Below, piece after piece: positions 1 through 13,300 of a stretch of 64,000 nt of DNA. A model generated the notes under the pieces. It searched no databases, was not told where the DNA came from, and saw only the letters and a program-made list of their open reading frames with translations. Position numbers and translations under genes: made by a program. Source of the DNA: Psoroptes ovis (Eukaryota; Arthropoda; Arachnida; Sarcoptiformes; Psoroptidae); assembly GCA_002943765.1 (NCBI GenBank), contig PQWQ01000008.1, positions 744,001 to 808,000 of the forward strand. The letters run 5' to 3'. Each line of letters starts with the position of its first letter. The first letter of the stretch is position 1.

Positions 1-1508
1 ACAAAATCAAATGTTGAATCAATAGATACCCTGGTGTATACCCTTGACTAATAAGATTATTGAATCAATCAATCAGTTTGTCAATCATCATTAATCGTAT
101 TATTGTTTTGTATCAAAAAAATTCACATAGAAACAAAATGTAATTTAAATTAATTCTTATGAATTTTCATAATGAAAAAAATTTTGACTAAATAAATAAA
201 TTAAATAAAAGCGACACTAGACAATTTGACATGATTGACAAGCGTATCTGGCGAGCATCACTTGTCAAAAATTTCCGAAAAAATCCATGTCAAAAATCTA
301 CGGGGGTCGAATCCTCTTGAATAAATAAATCGATGAATCAAAATGCTCGATGTTCATCCGATCGATCATCAAAAATGAATCCTTGATGCACAGTGGTCAT
401 TCGCGTCGATGATTTTCCCAAATGAATTGATCAATGAATCAGTTGAATCAATGGATCAGTGATGATAATCGTCTTAACCACCAGTCAGTGGTCGAACATT
501 GAGCTAATCCATGCTGGTCATTGCTTAATTAATTAAGGACCTAGATACCAATTGATTGGTAATCAATTGATTCTTCGACTGCAAAATTCAATCTGTCTGA
601 TCATCCATTCGTTCATTCATTGAGATCATTTTAAGTGGAAAATCAATTCAGCCAAATTCTTCGAGATGAATCGAATTGAATTGAATCAGACATGTATATG
701 AGCACAAGCATACATACGAACAATGAGAGACAGAGTAAATTATCATAAAAGTTCAAAGAACTTTGCTTCAAATCATTCATCTGTATGATCAGTGATGATC
801 ATTGATGATCTTGGCTTTACTCACTGATCATCGTAATCATTGAAAGCATTCGAAGCATTTGAAGGGTTTGGACGTTTTGACGTTTGGATATTCGGTACAC
901 TCATCGAATGGCTCTAATTTGACAGGGCTAACAGCGAATACATGTTCAATGAGTGTGTGACACCTGTCAAAAATTATCGGCAAAAATTACAAAATTGAAA
1001 ATTCAAACAAAAGCCTGGTCGATCATCGATCAATCGACGATCGAGCATTCGATTATCCAGCCGTTCGGGCGACAAAACACCCGAAAAAAATGCTCCGAAC
1101 TGATAATCACTAGTCAATTCATCAAATTACTAGCAATTACAAGTGCTATTTATAGCACTCGATAATAATAGATCAGATAATAGATCATGACATGCCAAAC
1201 TGAACTAAATAGTCAAAGATATTTGACTAGTTTTAGGCGTAATTTAGATCAATTTCGAATGATGATCCAAATAATTGAGTCCAATTTCTGTTCTATTTTC
1301 AATTATTTGACCTATTCGAAGGCTCTATACTTTACCAATCATTATTTGTTTAGGCTTCAATTCGAACTGGTGCCGATCAACTGGTTCGATTCGATCATTT
1401 TAGATCAATTTTCGATTGATTTTGAGTCGAAAAAATAGAAATAATCCAAAAATATATAAAAACTAGTTACGATCAAAGCTAGTTATTGATCATTGATCAT
1501 CATTCAAA

Positions 1509-1594
1509 GGTCGTCCGAAAAGTTCTGGCCAATTTTCTTTTTAAAAATATCGTGTTTTCCATTGATTAATCCAGAACAAACTTTTCGTGCAGCC
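1509..1594. repeat. mariner-like MITE copy (degenerate)
   Basis: The left end reads ggtcgtccgaaaagttc and the right end resembles its reverse complement (acttttcgtgcagcc). It is a diverged member of the roughly 80-bp family seen 18 times in this window. Confidence 0.55.
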
Positions 1595-3348
1595 AAATTC
1601 ATGTGATTTGAGCAAAGCTTGCGCGTCAAGCTGTTGCCATTCACATCAAATCATTGTTATTGAGCCAGTTTTTTCCCATTCTTGTCTCTCTCTTCGACTT
1701 TATTGAAGGATTTTCATAATTATTCACTGTGATTAAATCCATTATGCTCAATAATCATAATGAATGTTGTAAATCTTGTTTTTTTTTCAATTATCTTCAC
1801 CCTGCTTTGTTAAAACTTTAAAGGGTTAAGAGAAGCCAGATTAAGCCGGCAAAATTCATTATAATCATCCCTAAATAATCATAAAAAATAACAATTTCCA
1901 ATGTTGAATTCATTATCATTCCATTATCATTGATTATCAGTATTAATCATTGTTAAGAGATTGTTAAGAACCAGTTGAATGAACCAGAAATAATTGTGAA
2001 AACCTATTTGAAAATCGTCGAATGGTAATCGTTGAATCGATGGTGATTCCCGATCAATTGAATTCAAGACTTGAGAGGTAAAGATGGAGAGGATCGTGGA
2101 GAGGTCATAAGAATGGATGGTTGGTAAGGCGATGAATGGTTGTCCAAATGGTTGACCATATGGTCAATGAATGGTCGAAAATGTAATTTTAGAAAATTGA
2201 ATTTTTTTACACATTCTCAAATAACAATCAGCATCATTATCATTGAATTTATCATCATCATTAGTCCATGTATGAATGTACATCCATTTTTAGACATTTT
2301 CGGATGATGTTCAAATGATGATTACCAACTGATGAGGCTCGACTGATGATCGATGCTGGTAGATATGCATCAATGGTAGATGCATGATTGGGGCGCCTGC
2401 TGATACTGGTTAATGGTCGATGCCTGATGATGAGGCTGGCCGGAATGGCATTAACAACAATGGTCATCGGCAAAACATCATCCCTGACTCCTCGTCATTA
2501 TCATCAAATGATATTTCGACCATTCGTCTGATGATCATTTGATGATGATGATCTATTTTGATTGTGATGTCTTCGTACATTGATGGATAATGAATGATGA
2601 TGATGATGATGATAATCAATGGGTTGTTGTTGTCGTTGATAACAATGATGGTAATAGGATTGAATTGTGTGCGCATTTGAATGTCTTCATCCATTTCAAA
2701 TGTATTCAATTCCATGTATTTTTGGCTTAAAATACAATTGGTTGAAATTCAAATTCACGACATATTCATTGGACATGATATTCATTGAAATGATATAATT
2801 ACATGTTAACCCATCATCAAGTTTATTATTATCATTTCAAATTTAGCTAAAGATGATGATAATAATGACCATTAATGGGTTGAAATAACAATGATTCTCG
2901 GGAAAATTTCTACATTTCCAGCGAAAATTTCTCACCGAAAAAAAAGGTCATCATCTCAAGGGTTGTTCTTGGCTTGAATTTTGGTTTGCTTGGCTTCAAG
3001 TATTAAAGCTCATTGGTAATAAAACAACTTCGAGAGATTTTCAATAATAAAAGGGTTAAGCACTTTTAGGCATCAGGTTTTCACACGAATCATTCAATTG
3101 TTCAAGATGTTTTTGAATGATTATTACCACCATTAAAAAGGTCATCAAGGTTTGAGGTAATGGTCTTGGACACGATTACTTGATCGAAGCTCGAAAATAT
3201 CTCAAGATTATCATCCAACGAATATCATTTTTTCCCATCGGTCGACCACCCAGACTAATGTTCATTTATAAATTCATATTTCGTGAACATCAGTTTACAC
3301 GAAGAATCAATGATTTAAGATTTAAACTTGACCAAATCCTTTCGAAAC

Positions 3349-3404
3349 AGTGGTTCTCAACCTTTTTTTCTGATTTGTTGCCGCACTTGGTTAAGAACCA
3401 TCGC
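3349..3404. repeat. hAT-like terminal repeat remnant
   Basis: It starts with cagtggttctcaacc, the classic end of hAT-family elements, and closes with a weak inverted copy (gttaagaaccatcg). It is short and diverged, and no target duplication is visible. Confidence 0.4.
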
Positions 3405-3489
3405 AAAAAATCTTTGAAAACAAACTTTCGTAACCCTTTTAAATTTGAATGAATCATTCAAATTTTAAAAAACAAAGAAATTGATTGCA

Positions 3490-3566
3490 TTAGGCTGCTC
3501 GAAAAGTTTTGGCGCCATTTTCCATTGGCAATCTTGAAGATTTTCGACAAAACTTATCGGACAACC
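3490..3566. repeat. mariner-like MITE copy
   Basis: The ends are ttaggctgctcgaaaagtt and aacttatcggacaacc, which form inverted terminal repeats of the family described at 19936-20017. The interior differs from the other copies. Confidence 0.6.
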
Positions 3567-3948
3567 CTCTGAATATGATTTGATTGCATTTCCCAAATGA
3601 AATAACATCAAACCAATGATTAAAAGTCATCAGTTTGACAATTCTTTTGACGTTCGTTTGGTTGAGTGACGACATTCTGCGGTCGAAATAGCCGAAACTC
3701 GGGATGGTCATCGAAAACTCGCGAATTTCTTCCGAAGCATCATCATCCCTGGCAAAATGATACAATGCCATTCATTCATTGATTGAAAATAGACGAAATA
3801 ATCAAATTCATGATTTCTGTTCATTAATCATGAACTATTTCGAATCAAGTAATACAAAAACCTGATTATATCTGATCACACCCCTTTTTTTTGTTGTAGC
3901 TGCCATATACAAGCCATTGATCATTGAATTTAATGGATGGCACAGAAT

Positions 3949-4134
3949 CAGTGGTTCTCAAATGGGACATTCTTGATTTTAGCCGTAAACTTTGCCATAT
4001 ATCACGACACACCCTTAAGCATGCTTGCTGAAAATTCCAAGTCTTGACCTGTTCTTATTCATAGTTTGAAAAGTAAAGCAAGACTCGCCAGGACGCAAGG
4101 CACTGCTAGGGAAACACTGGTTTGAGAACCACTG
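3949..4134. repeat. hAT-like MITE, 186 bp
   Basis: The left terminus cagtggttctcaaa is matched by tttgagaaccactg on the right, a perfect 14-bp inverted repeat of hAT type. The flanks show no clear 8-bp duplication (cacagaat against taaataca), so the copy is probably old. Confidence 0.6.
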
Positions 4135-4788
4135 TAAATACAAAAATTGATTCAACATAATTCAACCAATTCACATTTGGTTGATTGTTGTTTGTATACC
4201 ATTGTTACCATTCCTATGATCATCATTATCGTCATTGTTCGACGAGCTGCTCATTTCATCAATCAAGGTCTTCAATGATGATTTTTAATTTTTTTTTTCT
4301 TTTCACAAAAAATTGTTGAATCGAGACAAATGGATGAAAAATGTATAAACTTGATGACCCTGCTAATGGTCATGGAATTTTTTTTTGCATGAAAAAATTG
4401 ACTCATCAACTGTCGCCCATTCTGAACCGAAAGGCAAAAATGCCCGTGCCTTGCTCGGGATTGGCAGGATCCTCGCTCTAATAACCACAACGAAAATTCA
4501 CGTTCAACGACTGTAAGGCGGTCTTTGGATAATTATAATGTATTCTTGTTTCTCTCTCTTTCATTCAATAAACACGCATGAATCATTAAACACATATTGA
4601 AATCTATCACGAATAAATAATACAAAGAGAAAGAGAAAAACATGAATAAATTGAATTTAATTTTTCAGCACGAAAAGAAACAAAAAACAATTCAAACAAG
4701 TCTGATTACATTTTTTCGGTAAATCATTCCCTAAATCGCTTTCCACTCGGCAGACTCTGAAATTCATTCATAAATCAATGGTAGCCAG

Positions 4789-4805
4789 GGTGCCTGGCAG
4801 GCGCC
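4789..4805. other. GGYGCY-N5-RGCRCC dyad, copy 1
   Basis: The sequence ggtgcctggcaggcgcc is an inverted repeat of GGYGCC half-sites separated by 5 bases, GC-rich in an AT-rich setting. Related dyads occur at 19395, 61660, 63120 and 63340. Function is unknown. Confidence 0.4.
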
Positions 4806-5316
4806 TTCCGATTGCAAACATGACTCAACCAAACCCATTTCACAGAAAACTTGTAACAATTTGTACGATCTCTCTCTCACTCTCAGCACCAAATTCAACC
4901 AACCGATTTAACCAAAATGTTTATATTCTGGTTTCTCTTCATGGTTTTGATTGAAAAACATGCGCAGCATTGGTCTGCACACGAATATACTGCATCATTC
5001 GAAAATATATATTCAAAGACATTGAAGACTATTCATTCATTCATTCATTCATCAATAATCATTCATTTCGAAGACATTAATCTTCAATCGTCGTTGTTGT
5101 TTCGTTCGTTTTTGAAATTTTCAAAACTTCAATAAATCTTTGCTGTTATTGGAGTTTTATTTTGTCTCTGAATCGTAATTGTCTTTCAGCTTATTGCATT
5201 TTCCTATCAAGAATTTGACCACGATTCTTCTTCGAAGATAATTCAAATAACCACCGATCTAATTTGATACTCTGAATTTTAGTTGAATCTTTTTGAAACC
5301 TTGAACATCTGTCAAA

Positions 5317-7826
5317 ATGGTGAGTATTTCTGATCATTTTTCAATCAATTTTATCCGTTAACAATCCTCGGTAATTCTGATTGAATAATCCGAGCAAATA
5401 CATCGAATCGAATGTCCAACATTCGAAATTCTTTGATATTCCGTGATATTCCAACGGATTAAATCACTGGAATCGTTCGAATAATCGATTGATTCCACCC
5501 TGATTTGATCAAATCAACCTTAGATCAGTACGATCAAAGGTTATTCAAGGTAACCAACGATCGTGCTGGTCTTGTGCTTCTGATTTTCGATGATGATGAT
5601 GATCGTGTATCTGTCTAATCACCGATCAATCAATGATTTATCTGATAATCTGATCATTCAATGATTAATCATTTTTCGTGTTTTGAATCTTTGAATTTGT
5701 GCTAAATCATCAGAATGAATTTAGACGAAATATTCCAAGGGCGTTAGCCGTCGTTGATCGATTATTTTATAATCGTCATTGATTTACCCAAAGTTTCCGG
5801 GAAATTTCCGTAAATATTTTTCTCCGATCGTCATGGATACCCACCCAAAGAACGTTGTTCGATCCTTCGATACCCTAAAAAATTCATAGAGTTTCTTTGA
5901 AACCCTAAAACTTTGAAAAATCTTAAATCACACCCTAGTCAGCCTTAGCCTACACTTTCAAAAGTTTCAGAAGCCATAGAAACCTTTTAAAATACATTAG
6001 AAACCACAAAGAATATTCTCTTAGAAACCTTACAGATGTCCTGGAAACCTTTAGAAAGACTTGTGGTTTTTATGAATTTTCTTTGTTTGTTTATGATGAA
6101 GCTTCGTATACACAAATAAACACAATCGAATTGGCTCACGCCAACGATCGATCAATTGGGATGACATGAAATTTTTTCTGGCGAAATTCTCGTAAAATTC
6201 TGGTAGAACACAATCAAATAAATTCTATGATCATTTTTCTATGAAAAATTCTGTGTTCCACTTACTGATACTGAAGAATTATGCCAAAGAATAATACAGT
6301 TAGTGTTATTGAATCGGGATTTATTGATTTGAATCAATCAATTGATTGCAGTCGATCAATGAATCTAATGAATTGATTAATAAATTGATTTTTACTTAAT
6401 ATTCCAAATAGCGTGAATGTTTATCAATCCACTTGGGCCAAGCTGGCGTACAAATGGGCAACGCTTGCTGGGAACTTTATTGTTTAGAACACGGTATTCA
6501 GCCTGATGGACAAATGCCTTCGGATAAAACTGTTGGTTGTGGTGATGATTCATTCAACACGTTTTTCTCTGAAACTGGTTCCGGTAAACATGTACCGCGT
6601 GCTGTTTTTGTTGATTTAGAACCAACTGTTGTTGATGAAGTCCGAACCGGTACTTATCGACAGCTATTTCATCCAGAACAATTGATTACTGGCAAAGAAG
6701 ATGCAGCCAATAATTATGCACGTGGTCATTATACTATTGGCAAAGAGATTGTTGATTTAGTTATGGATCGTATCCGAAAACTGGCTGATAAATGTTCTGG
6801 TTTGCAAGGATTTTTGATTTTCCATTCATTCGGTGGCGGTACTGGTTCTGGTTTCACTTCATTATTAATGGAACGATTATCAGTTGATTATGGTAAAAAA
6901 TCTAAATTGGAATTTAGCATCTATCCAGCACCACAGGTTAGTGACATTTGACGACCTTTCAAAATTTCTGTAAATTCAGTTATATTTCTTTCTCATTAAA
7001 GGTATCAACTGCTGTCGTTGAACCATACAATTCAGTATTGACCACCCATACAACATTAGAACATTCTGATTGTGCATTTATGGTCGATAATGAAGCCATC
7101 TATGATATTTGTCGCCGTAATTTAGACATTGAACGACCAACATACACTAATTTGAATCGTTTAATTGGACAAATTGTATCATCAATCACCGCTTCACTTC
7201 GATTCGATGGTGCATTGAATGTTGATTTGACTGAATTTCAAACCAATTTGGTACCATATCCCCGCATTCATTTCCCATTGGCAACATATGCACCGGTCAT
7301 ATCGACTGAAAAAGCATATCATGAACAATTGACTGTTGGTGAAATTACCAATGCTTGTTTTGAACCACAAAATCAAATGGTCAAATGTGATCCAAGACAT
7401 GGAAAATATATGGCCGTTTGTTTGTTGTATCGTGGTGATGTTGTACCGAAAGATGTTAATGCTGCTATTGCATCAATCAAAACAAAACGTTCAATTCAAT
7501 TCGTGGATTGGTGTCCAACCGGTTTCAAAGTTGGTATCAATTATCAACCACCAACTGTTGTACCTGGCGGTGATTTAGCAAAAGTACAACGTGCTGTTTG
7601 TATGTTGTCGAATACAACAGCCATTGCTGAAGCATGGGCACGTTTAGATCATAAATTTGATTTGATGTATGCTAAACGTGCATTCGTACATTGGTATGTT
7701 GGTGAAGGTATGGAAGAAGGTGAATTTAGTGAAGCACGTGAAGATTTAGCTGCATTGGAAAAAGATTATGAAGAAGTTGCAATCGAATCGACCGATGCTG
7801 ATGCTGATGCTGGTGATGAATATTGA
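5317..7826 (+). CDS. TUBA: alpha-tubulin
   Basis: Alpha subunit of the alpha/beta-tubulin dimer that builds microtubules; binds GTP non-exchangeably. I read three coding exons: 5317-5319 (the ATG alone, then gtgagt), 6412-6936 and 7002-7826, all phase 0, giving 450 aa, the usual alpha-tubulin length. The start M-R-E-C is the tubulin autoregulation tetrapeptide. The GTP-binding GGGTGSG loop is encoded near 6834, the acetylatable K40 sits in PSDKTVG, and the protein ends in an acidic tail closing with E-Y (detyrosination type). An intron right after the start codon is common in animal alpha-tubulin genes. Here it is 1092 bp, against 65 bp for intron 2. Poly(A) signals follow at 7923 and 7933. 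In house dust mites alpha-tubulin is a listed allergen (group 33). Beta-tubulin is excluded because the protein starts MREC rather than MREI and carries K40. Confidence 0.97.
5320..6411 (+). other. alpha-tubulin intron 1, with TAGAAACC repeats
   Basis: This 1.1-kb intron is far longer than any other in the window. It starts gtgagt and ends ccaaatag. Between 5977 and 6049 it carries four copies of TAGAAACC or TGGAAACC at intervals of 21, 24 and 20 bp, that is, about two helical turns. First introns of tubulin genes often hold enhancers, so a regulatory role is plausible but not shown. Confidence 0.6.
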
Positions 7827-7922
7827 AAATTTTGAAATATTTTCACCGAAATTGAAAACAATCAAATTTTCCAAATTATTCCGAAACACAAAATCAAGCA
7901 AAATATCAAATGTCCAATCTTG

Positions 7923-7938
7923 AATAAAATCTAATAAA
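7923..7938 (+). terminator. tubulin polyadenylation signals
   Basis: Two AATAAA hexamers (7923-7928 and 7933-7938) lie about 100 bp after the tubulin stop codon, where a cleavage/polyadenylation signal is expected. Confidence 0.6.
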
Positions 7939-8000
7939 ATTGAATTTCAATTTTTTTTTTCAGTGCAAATTTCCGAATAAAATTCCAGCAAATTATTCAA

Positions 8001-8076
8001 GTGTGTCCGAAAAGTTCATTCCGCTTAATGAATAGAGTTATTCATGAACTACCGGCCGAAACTTTCCGGACAACCT
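8001..8076. repeat. mariner-like MITE copy
   Basis: The ends gtgtgtccgaaaagttc and actttccggacaacct are inverted repeats. The interior contains the aatagagtt segment shared with copies at 22144 and 25945, in the same orientation. Confidence 0.65.
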
Positions 8077-8760
8077 AAAATTTTTTGATTATTTTTGAAA
8101 TAAAATCAATAAATTTTGCTTCGAAACATTTTTTGTCCAGATTCCAAGATCTTTGATGTGACCTCCATAGGTTTCATCGATTCTATCGGTTGATACATGC
8201 CACCTAATGATGAAGATAATGATGTTCATTTGATTTGGCAGTCTTCGTTGAATTTTTATTCATCAGCATTATTTTTCAAATGTTTTTATTAAATCAATTA
8301 GATAATAATAAAAAATCGAATGTTTTCAAGGTTGTCCAAACCTCTGCCACCATGTGAATGGTCGATGCGAGATGATTCTGTATGCGGCAGACTACTCAAT
8401 ACTTCTGCGTCTCTAAAATGATTATTGGTAATATTAAGAGAGGGGCAATTATTGATGTAAATATTTAAACATGTGGCTTTCGTTTTATTTGTTAGTTTGA
8501 TATAAAATCTTTTTTATTTTTGTTTTCAGTTATTTGAAATAAAATCACTGTTTTTGTGTGAAAACCGAGGGTACCGGTGTTTTACATGATGTAATTTCAG
8601 TATTTTCGGCTTCGGTGATGGCAGAAATTTTGCCAATTTGGTTAGATCAGTGATTTTCAAATTTTTTTGGGACCATCGCCTTTACCATAAAAAAAAAAAA
8701 ATCTTTTATCGTCCATCCCCTCGAGAATTTTCCAATTGCCAATACTCAATAAAACTTGTA

Positions 8761-8774
8761 CCGCCATCTAGTGG
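8761..8774 (-). promoter_or_regulatory. CTCF-like consensus site
   Basis: On the minus strand this reads CCACTAGATGGCGG, matching every position of the CTCF consensus CCASYAGRKGGCRS as I know it. It lies between the tubulin gene and the convergent kinase gene. Binding is inferred only; chelicerates are reported to have CTCF. Confidence 0.4.
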
Positions 8775-9710
8775 CAGTAATTTTTCAAAAAAAATTCAAA
8801 TAGCTCGAATTTAAATTACCACTGGTAAAATGAATTAATTTTTAATTTGAAAAAACATGAATTCAATTTTTTTTCGTTAAAATTCGAAATACAATTTATT
8901 CATTGAATATTTCAATTATTGAAAAAAAAATATTTCACAAAAATTAATTATAATAAATTGATAATTAATGTTTCAAGTATAAAATCAATGAATGAAACAT
9001 GTATATTCAAATTTAATTATTTGATCAAAACAAATTAAAATATCATCATCAAGAAGTCAATTATCATTAATGGATCCGATTAATTACTTATTGATTAATT
9101 TGATCAACTAATTAATCAACAAATTGTTTAATTATCAATCGATTTATATCATTTATCAATTTATATCAGTATGCATATAATTATCAATTTTGTTTTAAAA
9201 ACTTTTATTTTATCGAAGTATATTTATAAATATTAATTCATATATATTTTATTTATATGTATTTATATATATATTTTATATTTATAAATCATCATCATCA
9301 TCATCATCATAATCATTATCATCATTATCATAAACATAATTATTATCATTATCATCAATGTATTAAAGAGAATTATCCATAGAAAAGTGTATCATATAAT
9401 GATGGATGCAGAAAAATTAGAAAAAAAAATTCCATCAAAATCAAATCAAATTAATTGATTGATCAAAAATTAATTTAAAAAAAAAAAAAAAATGGAATCA
9501 TATGTTGAATACGGTATCAATGTATGAGGTGTGTGTGTGTTTGTGCATGTGTGTGTTCAATCAATTATCATTAATAATTATGACAATGTATATTCTGATC
9601 AATGAAAATAAAGAATTGGTAATCATAATCAATGATGATAATAATAATTATGATGGATGCTAAGGTGTTCGCTTGAAATGTGCATTTTCTACAAGATATA
9701 TATGTGTGGA

Positions 9711-9734
9711 TGTGTGTGTGTGTGTGTGTGTGTG
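9711..9734. repeat. (TG)n microsatellite
   Basis: An uninterrupted run of 12 TG units. Similar (CA)n/(TG)n tracts lie near 31665-31688, 31926-31946 and 32930-32948. Confidence 0.9.
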
Positions 9735-10380
9735 TTCATATGTATTACAAATATTTCAAAAAATGTAAAATGTGGTCATTTGTATGTATAAATCATATCA
9801 TCATGTATGTATCAATATGTATTTATGTATTATTATGAAATATCACTTAATTTATTATTTCATTACATTTTTTTTCAATAAAAAAAAATTTGTGTGTTTT
9901 AAAATCAATCGAATTAAAAATGGGCTATAATTTTTGTCGATTGTTCACATTTACATTGAATCATATGTCATGCTATATATATATCAATGAATGAAATAAA
10001 TAATTGAAATAATGTTTTTTTTTTGTTTGTTATAATTTTCAATAGTTTTATAATAATTATCATTATTATTGTATCATCGTTATTATCAATTAAACAATGA
10101 TATTAATCAATAATAATGATAATAATAAACATCACAGATTTAAGAATATATTTCAATCAATTAACGAATCAATCATGTGTCTGATATATTTATCGCTGTT
10201 TTCACGATAATAATTTACAATTATCGTCATTATTGGAGTTATCATTCATAGTCTTATATCAACGATTTTGCGATCGAATCTATCGCATCGCATACAAATA
10301 TTAATCAATCCGATCAATATTATTCCAATCAAACCAACTTGATACCAAAGTTTCATATAGTTATGCGGCCAGAGTTGACA

Positions 10381-13300
10381 TCAAAAACTGCTATTACTAT
10401 TACTATTATGTTTACTATCATTACGTTCATTAATACTACCAAAACCGTGTTTAGTTTTAGGCCTTAGGTATTCATCATTCGATAAACCGATTACATCTAA
10501 ACGATTTTCTTTACGATATTGTAAACAACGCCGTATGAATTGCTGTTGAAATAAGGAATAAAAATAAATTTAGAATTATTGAATTTTTATGCGATAATGA
10601 AATTATTACCTTTGCTTCATTACTGACTGGCGGTTTTGATGCAAATTCCACTTCAGTAGCTTTCAATATTGTATTCTCTTCCAATATTGTTGCTTGTGAT
10701 TGATTATGACCGAATGGTTTCTTACCATATAAACATTGATAGAATATAACACCGACACTCCAAACCTGTGTAAGGAAAGTTTTGAATTAATCAACATTTT
10801 TTCTGATCAAATAATTAATCAAATAAACATCGTACATCAACTTTGGATGATATTTTTGGTGGATTTTTTCCAACAACAAAACATTCAGGCGGCAGATACC
10901 AATATGTACCGGCACCTTGACTGGTTAAATCCATACCATTTTCAGGTGAATAATTTTCTTCATCCATTATTTTTGAAAGACCAAAATCGGTAATTTTTAT
11001 CTCACCAGAAAGTGTACCTGAACTTAACAATATGTTTCCTATGAATGATTGAAAATAATCATTAGTAAATTAATCAACCGAAAAACAAATCGAAAATACA
11101 AACCAGGTTTAAGATCATAATGAATGATTGGTGGTTTGATTTCATTTAAATATTTTAATGCATGTACCACTTGCATTATGATTGAACGTGCTTCACGTTC
11201 AGGAATGCTTTTATGTTGTTTTAAATAAAAATCAAGATCATGTCCATCACAATATTCGAGTACCGTACAGAATGAATTTGCATCAATTTCAAATACATCA
11301 TATAAACGTACTACACGAGGATGATCTAGCTGTTTATGAATATTATATTCACGCAGTGCATGTTTAATGTAATTTGCTTTCTTATCATCTTTCCATTCTT
11401 TGTTCAGTTGATGTATTTTACAAGCAACATAACGTTGTTCTTTTAGATCAAATGCTTTATGTACTTCAGAGAATCCTCCTAAAATAATTGAGAGAAATGT
11501 CTTTAGCTATAAAATGAATCAAAATATTTCCAAAAATGAATACCTTTTCCCAATAACATTAACAATAGGAAACGTTCATTCAGTGTACTATGATTATTAA
11601 ATCTAGATTGATCTTCATTATGGATACGTTTCAATTCACGTATATGTAAATTTCGTTCACGTTCCAATTTTTCCAGCTCTAATTGTAAATCGGCATCCTC
11701 TTTTTTCAATGCTTGTGATCGTAGTTTCAGTATTTCATCTTGTTCATAATATTCATACCAATTCATTTCTTTTGGTGATTCTGGTTTAGCAAATTCACCA
11801 TTCGAATTATCACCATTCGATGATGATGATGAGGATAATGATGATGATTTTGATTTCGATGTTTGTAATGGTCGTTTTTTCATCAATATTTTTCTCTGTC
11901 TTTCAATCTCTTCTCTAGCAGTTGCTATTTGTTCTTGTTTTTTAATTAATTCAGTAAATGCAGTACCATCGACCCAATTTTCAGCGAATACAGCTCCTTT
12001 TGTTTTAGATTTGAATAAAAAAATATATCAATAAAAAATTCGAATTTTCGAAATTTTCGAAATCAAAATACCTTGTCTTTGTGTAACAAATTGTCCTAAA
12101 CGTAAACGATTTTGCATACATTTTTGTCGGGCAGCTTTCTTTTCCATTAAACTTTTTTCCACCAACAATTGCTTGGTTACATCGATACATTTATTTAGAT
12201 GTAATTTTTGTGATTCATTCTCTTCACGATATACTTTCAGCTGTCTACGTAATTCTTCTAATGATCGTTGTAATTCTTCAATTTTATTATCACGTTGTTC
12301 AATTTCGGCAGCATAATGTTCATCTTGATTTAACAATTTAGTCATTGTCAAATCAGTTTGTGTTGATATTGATATCGTTGATGATAATGATGTTGTCACT
12401 GCTGTTGATAGTATAGATTATTATTAGTATTAAAGCTTAATGCATGGTGTAAATGATTACCTGTAGTACGTGTTTGTTGCGATGATGGTGTCATAAAGGA
12501 ATTCGTTAACGAATGTTGATGATGCATCAAACTATTAGTGTGATCATTAGCAGTGGACACTGCTCCTGCTGCTGCTGCCGCTGATAAATTTGTAGATACA
12601 TTATTATTATTAACCGATGTTGTTGTTGCTGCTGTAACCGCTGATGATGATGATGAAGATGATACTATTTGTTGCTGTTGTTGTTGTGGATTCGAATACA
12701 TCGAATAAAATGGATGAGAACTGGATGTTGGTGATTTTGCACCAGCTGCATTATAACGACTAGGGCTTGAATGATTCTAAAATAACAAAGTGTTTGATTA
12801 AAGATATGAAAAAAATGATTAATTATAAGATCAATGAATTATGACTAATTAAAAAAAAATCTCACCTTAAAATACTCGGTCACTTTTTTATTTGTTTCAC
12901 GTTTCGATGTAATCGAATTACTACGTTGTTCAGGCATCAATGTATTCGATTGTTGTTGTTGTTGTTGTTGTGATTGATGTTGATCAGTCGTATCTTTTTT
13001 CCTTCTTTTTCTTTGATTCGAATATGATGTCACAGCATTATTATTAGCTCCATTCAATACATTTGATGATGATGATGGCGGCAATGGCGGCGGTGGTGTT
13101 CCTTGTGTAACTATATGATCAACTAATTGGCTTGATGATCGTTTTTCAGGCGTTAAAGTATTAGTATTATTATTATTGTTGTTGGTATTATTATGTGTAT
13201 GAATATTATTATTATCACAATGAATTGATGATGATATTATCGTTGCTGTTGATGGCTGTTGTTGTTGTTGTTGTGGTAATAATTCTGGCTGTTGTTGTTG

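Larger units (their letters stand above)
1..5316. other. gene-free left flank and tubulin upstream region
   Basis: I see no convincing gene here. Open frames on both strands are short (under about 95 codons), rich in I/F/N/K and show no family motif. The stretch holds two mariner-like MITE copies (1509-1594, 3490-3566), two hAT-like repeats (3349-3404, 3949-4134), a GGCGCC dyad (4789-4805) and CT-rich runs near 4545-4565 and 4868-4888. The last few hundred bases must contain the alpha-tubulin promoter and 5' UTR. I could not place a TATA box or initiator with confidence. Confidence 0.6.
7827..10380. other. spacer between tubulin and kinase genes
   Basis: It holds the tubulin 3' UTR with AATAAA at 7923 and 7933, and the 3' UTR of the leftward kinase gene. 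It also has a MITE copy (8001-8076), a perfect CTCF-type consensus (8761-8774) and microsatellites: (ATC)n near 9289-9312 and (TG)n at 9711-9734. No protein-coding signal is seen. Confidence 0.6.

Noticed and set aside
304..314. gggtcgaatcc resembling a tRNA B box
   Set aside because: No A box at the proper distance and no acceptor stem pairing could be found, so a tRNA gene is not supported.
2261..2715. Two minus-strand frames of 70 and 83 codons in a slightly GC-richer patch
   Set aside because: Translations have no motif and run through GAT/ATC repeats; no splice partners.
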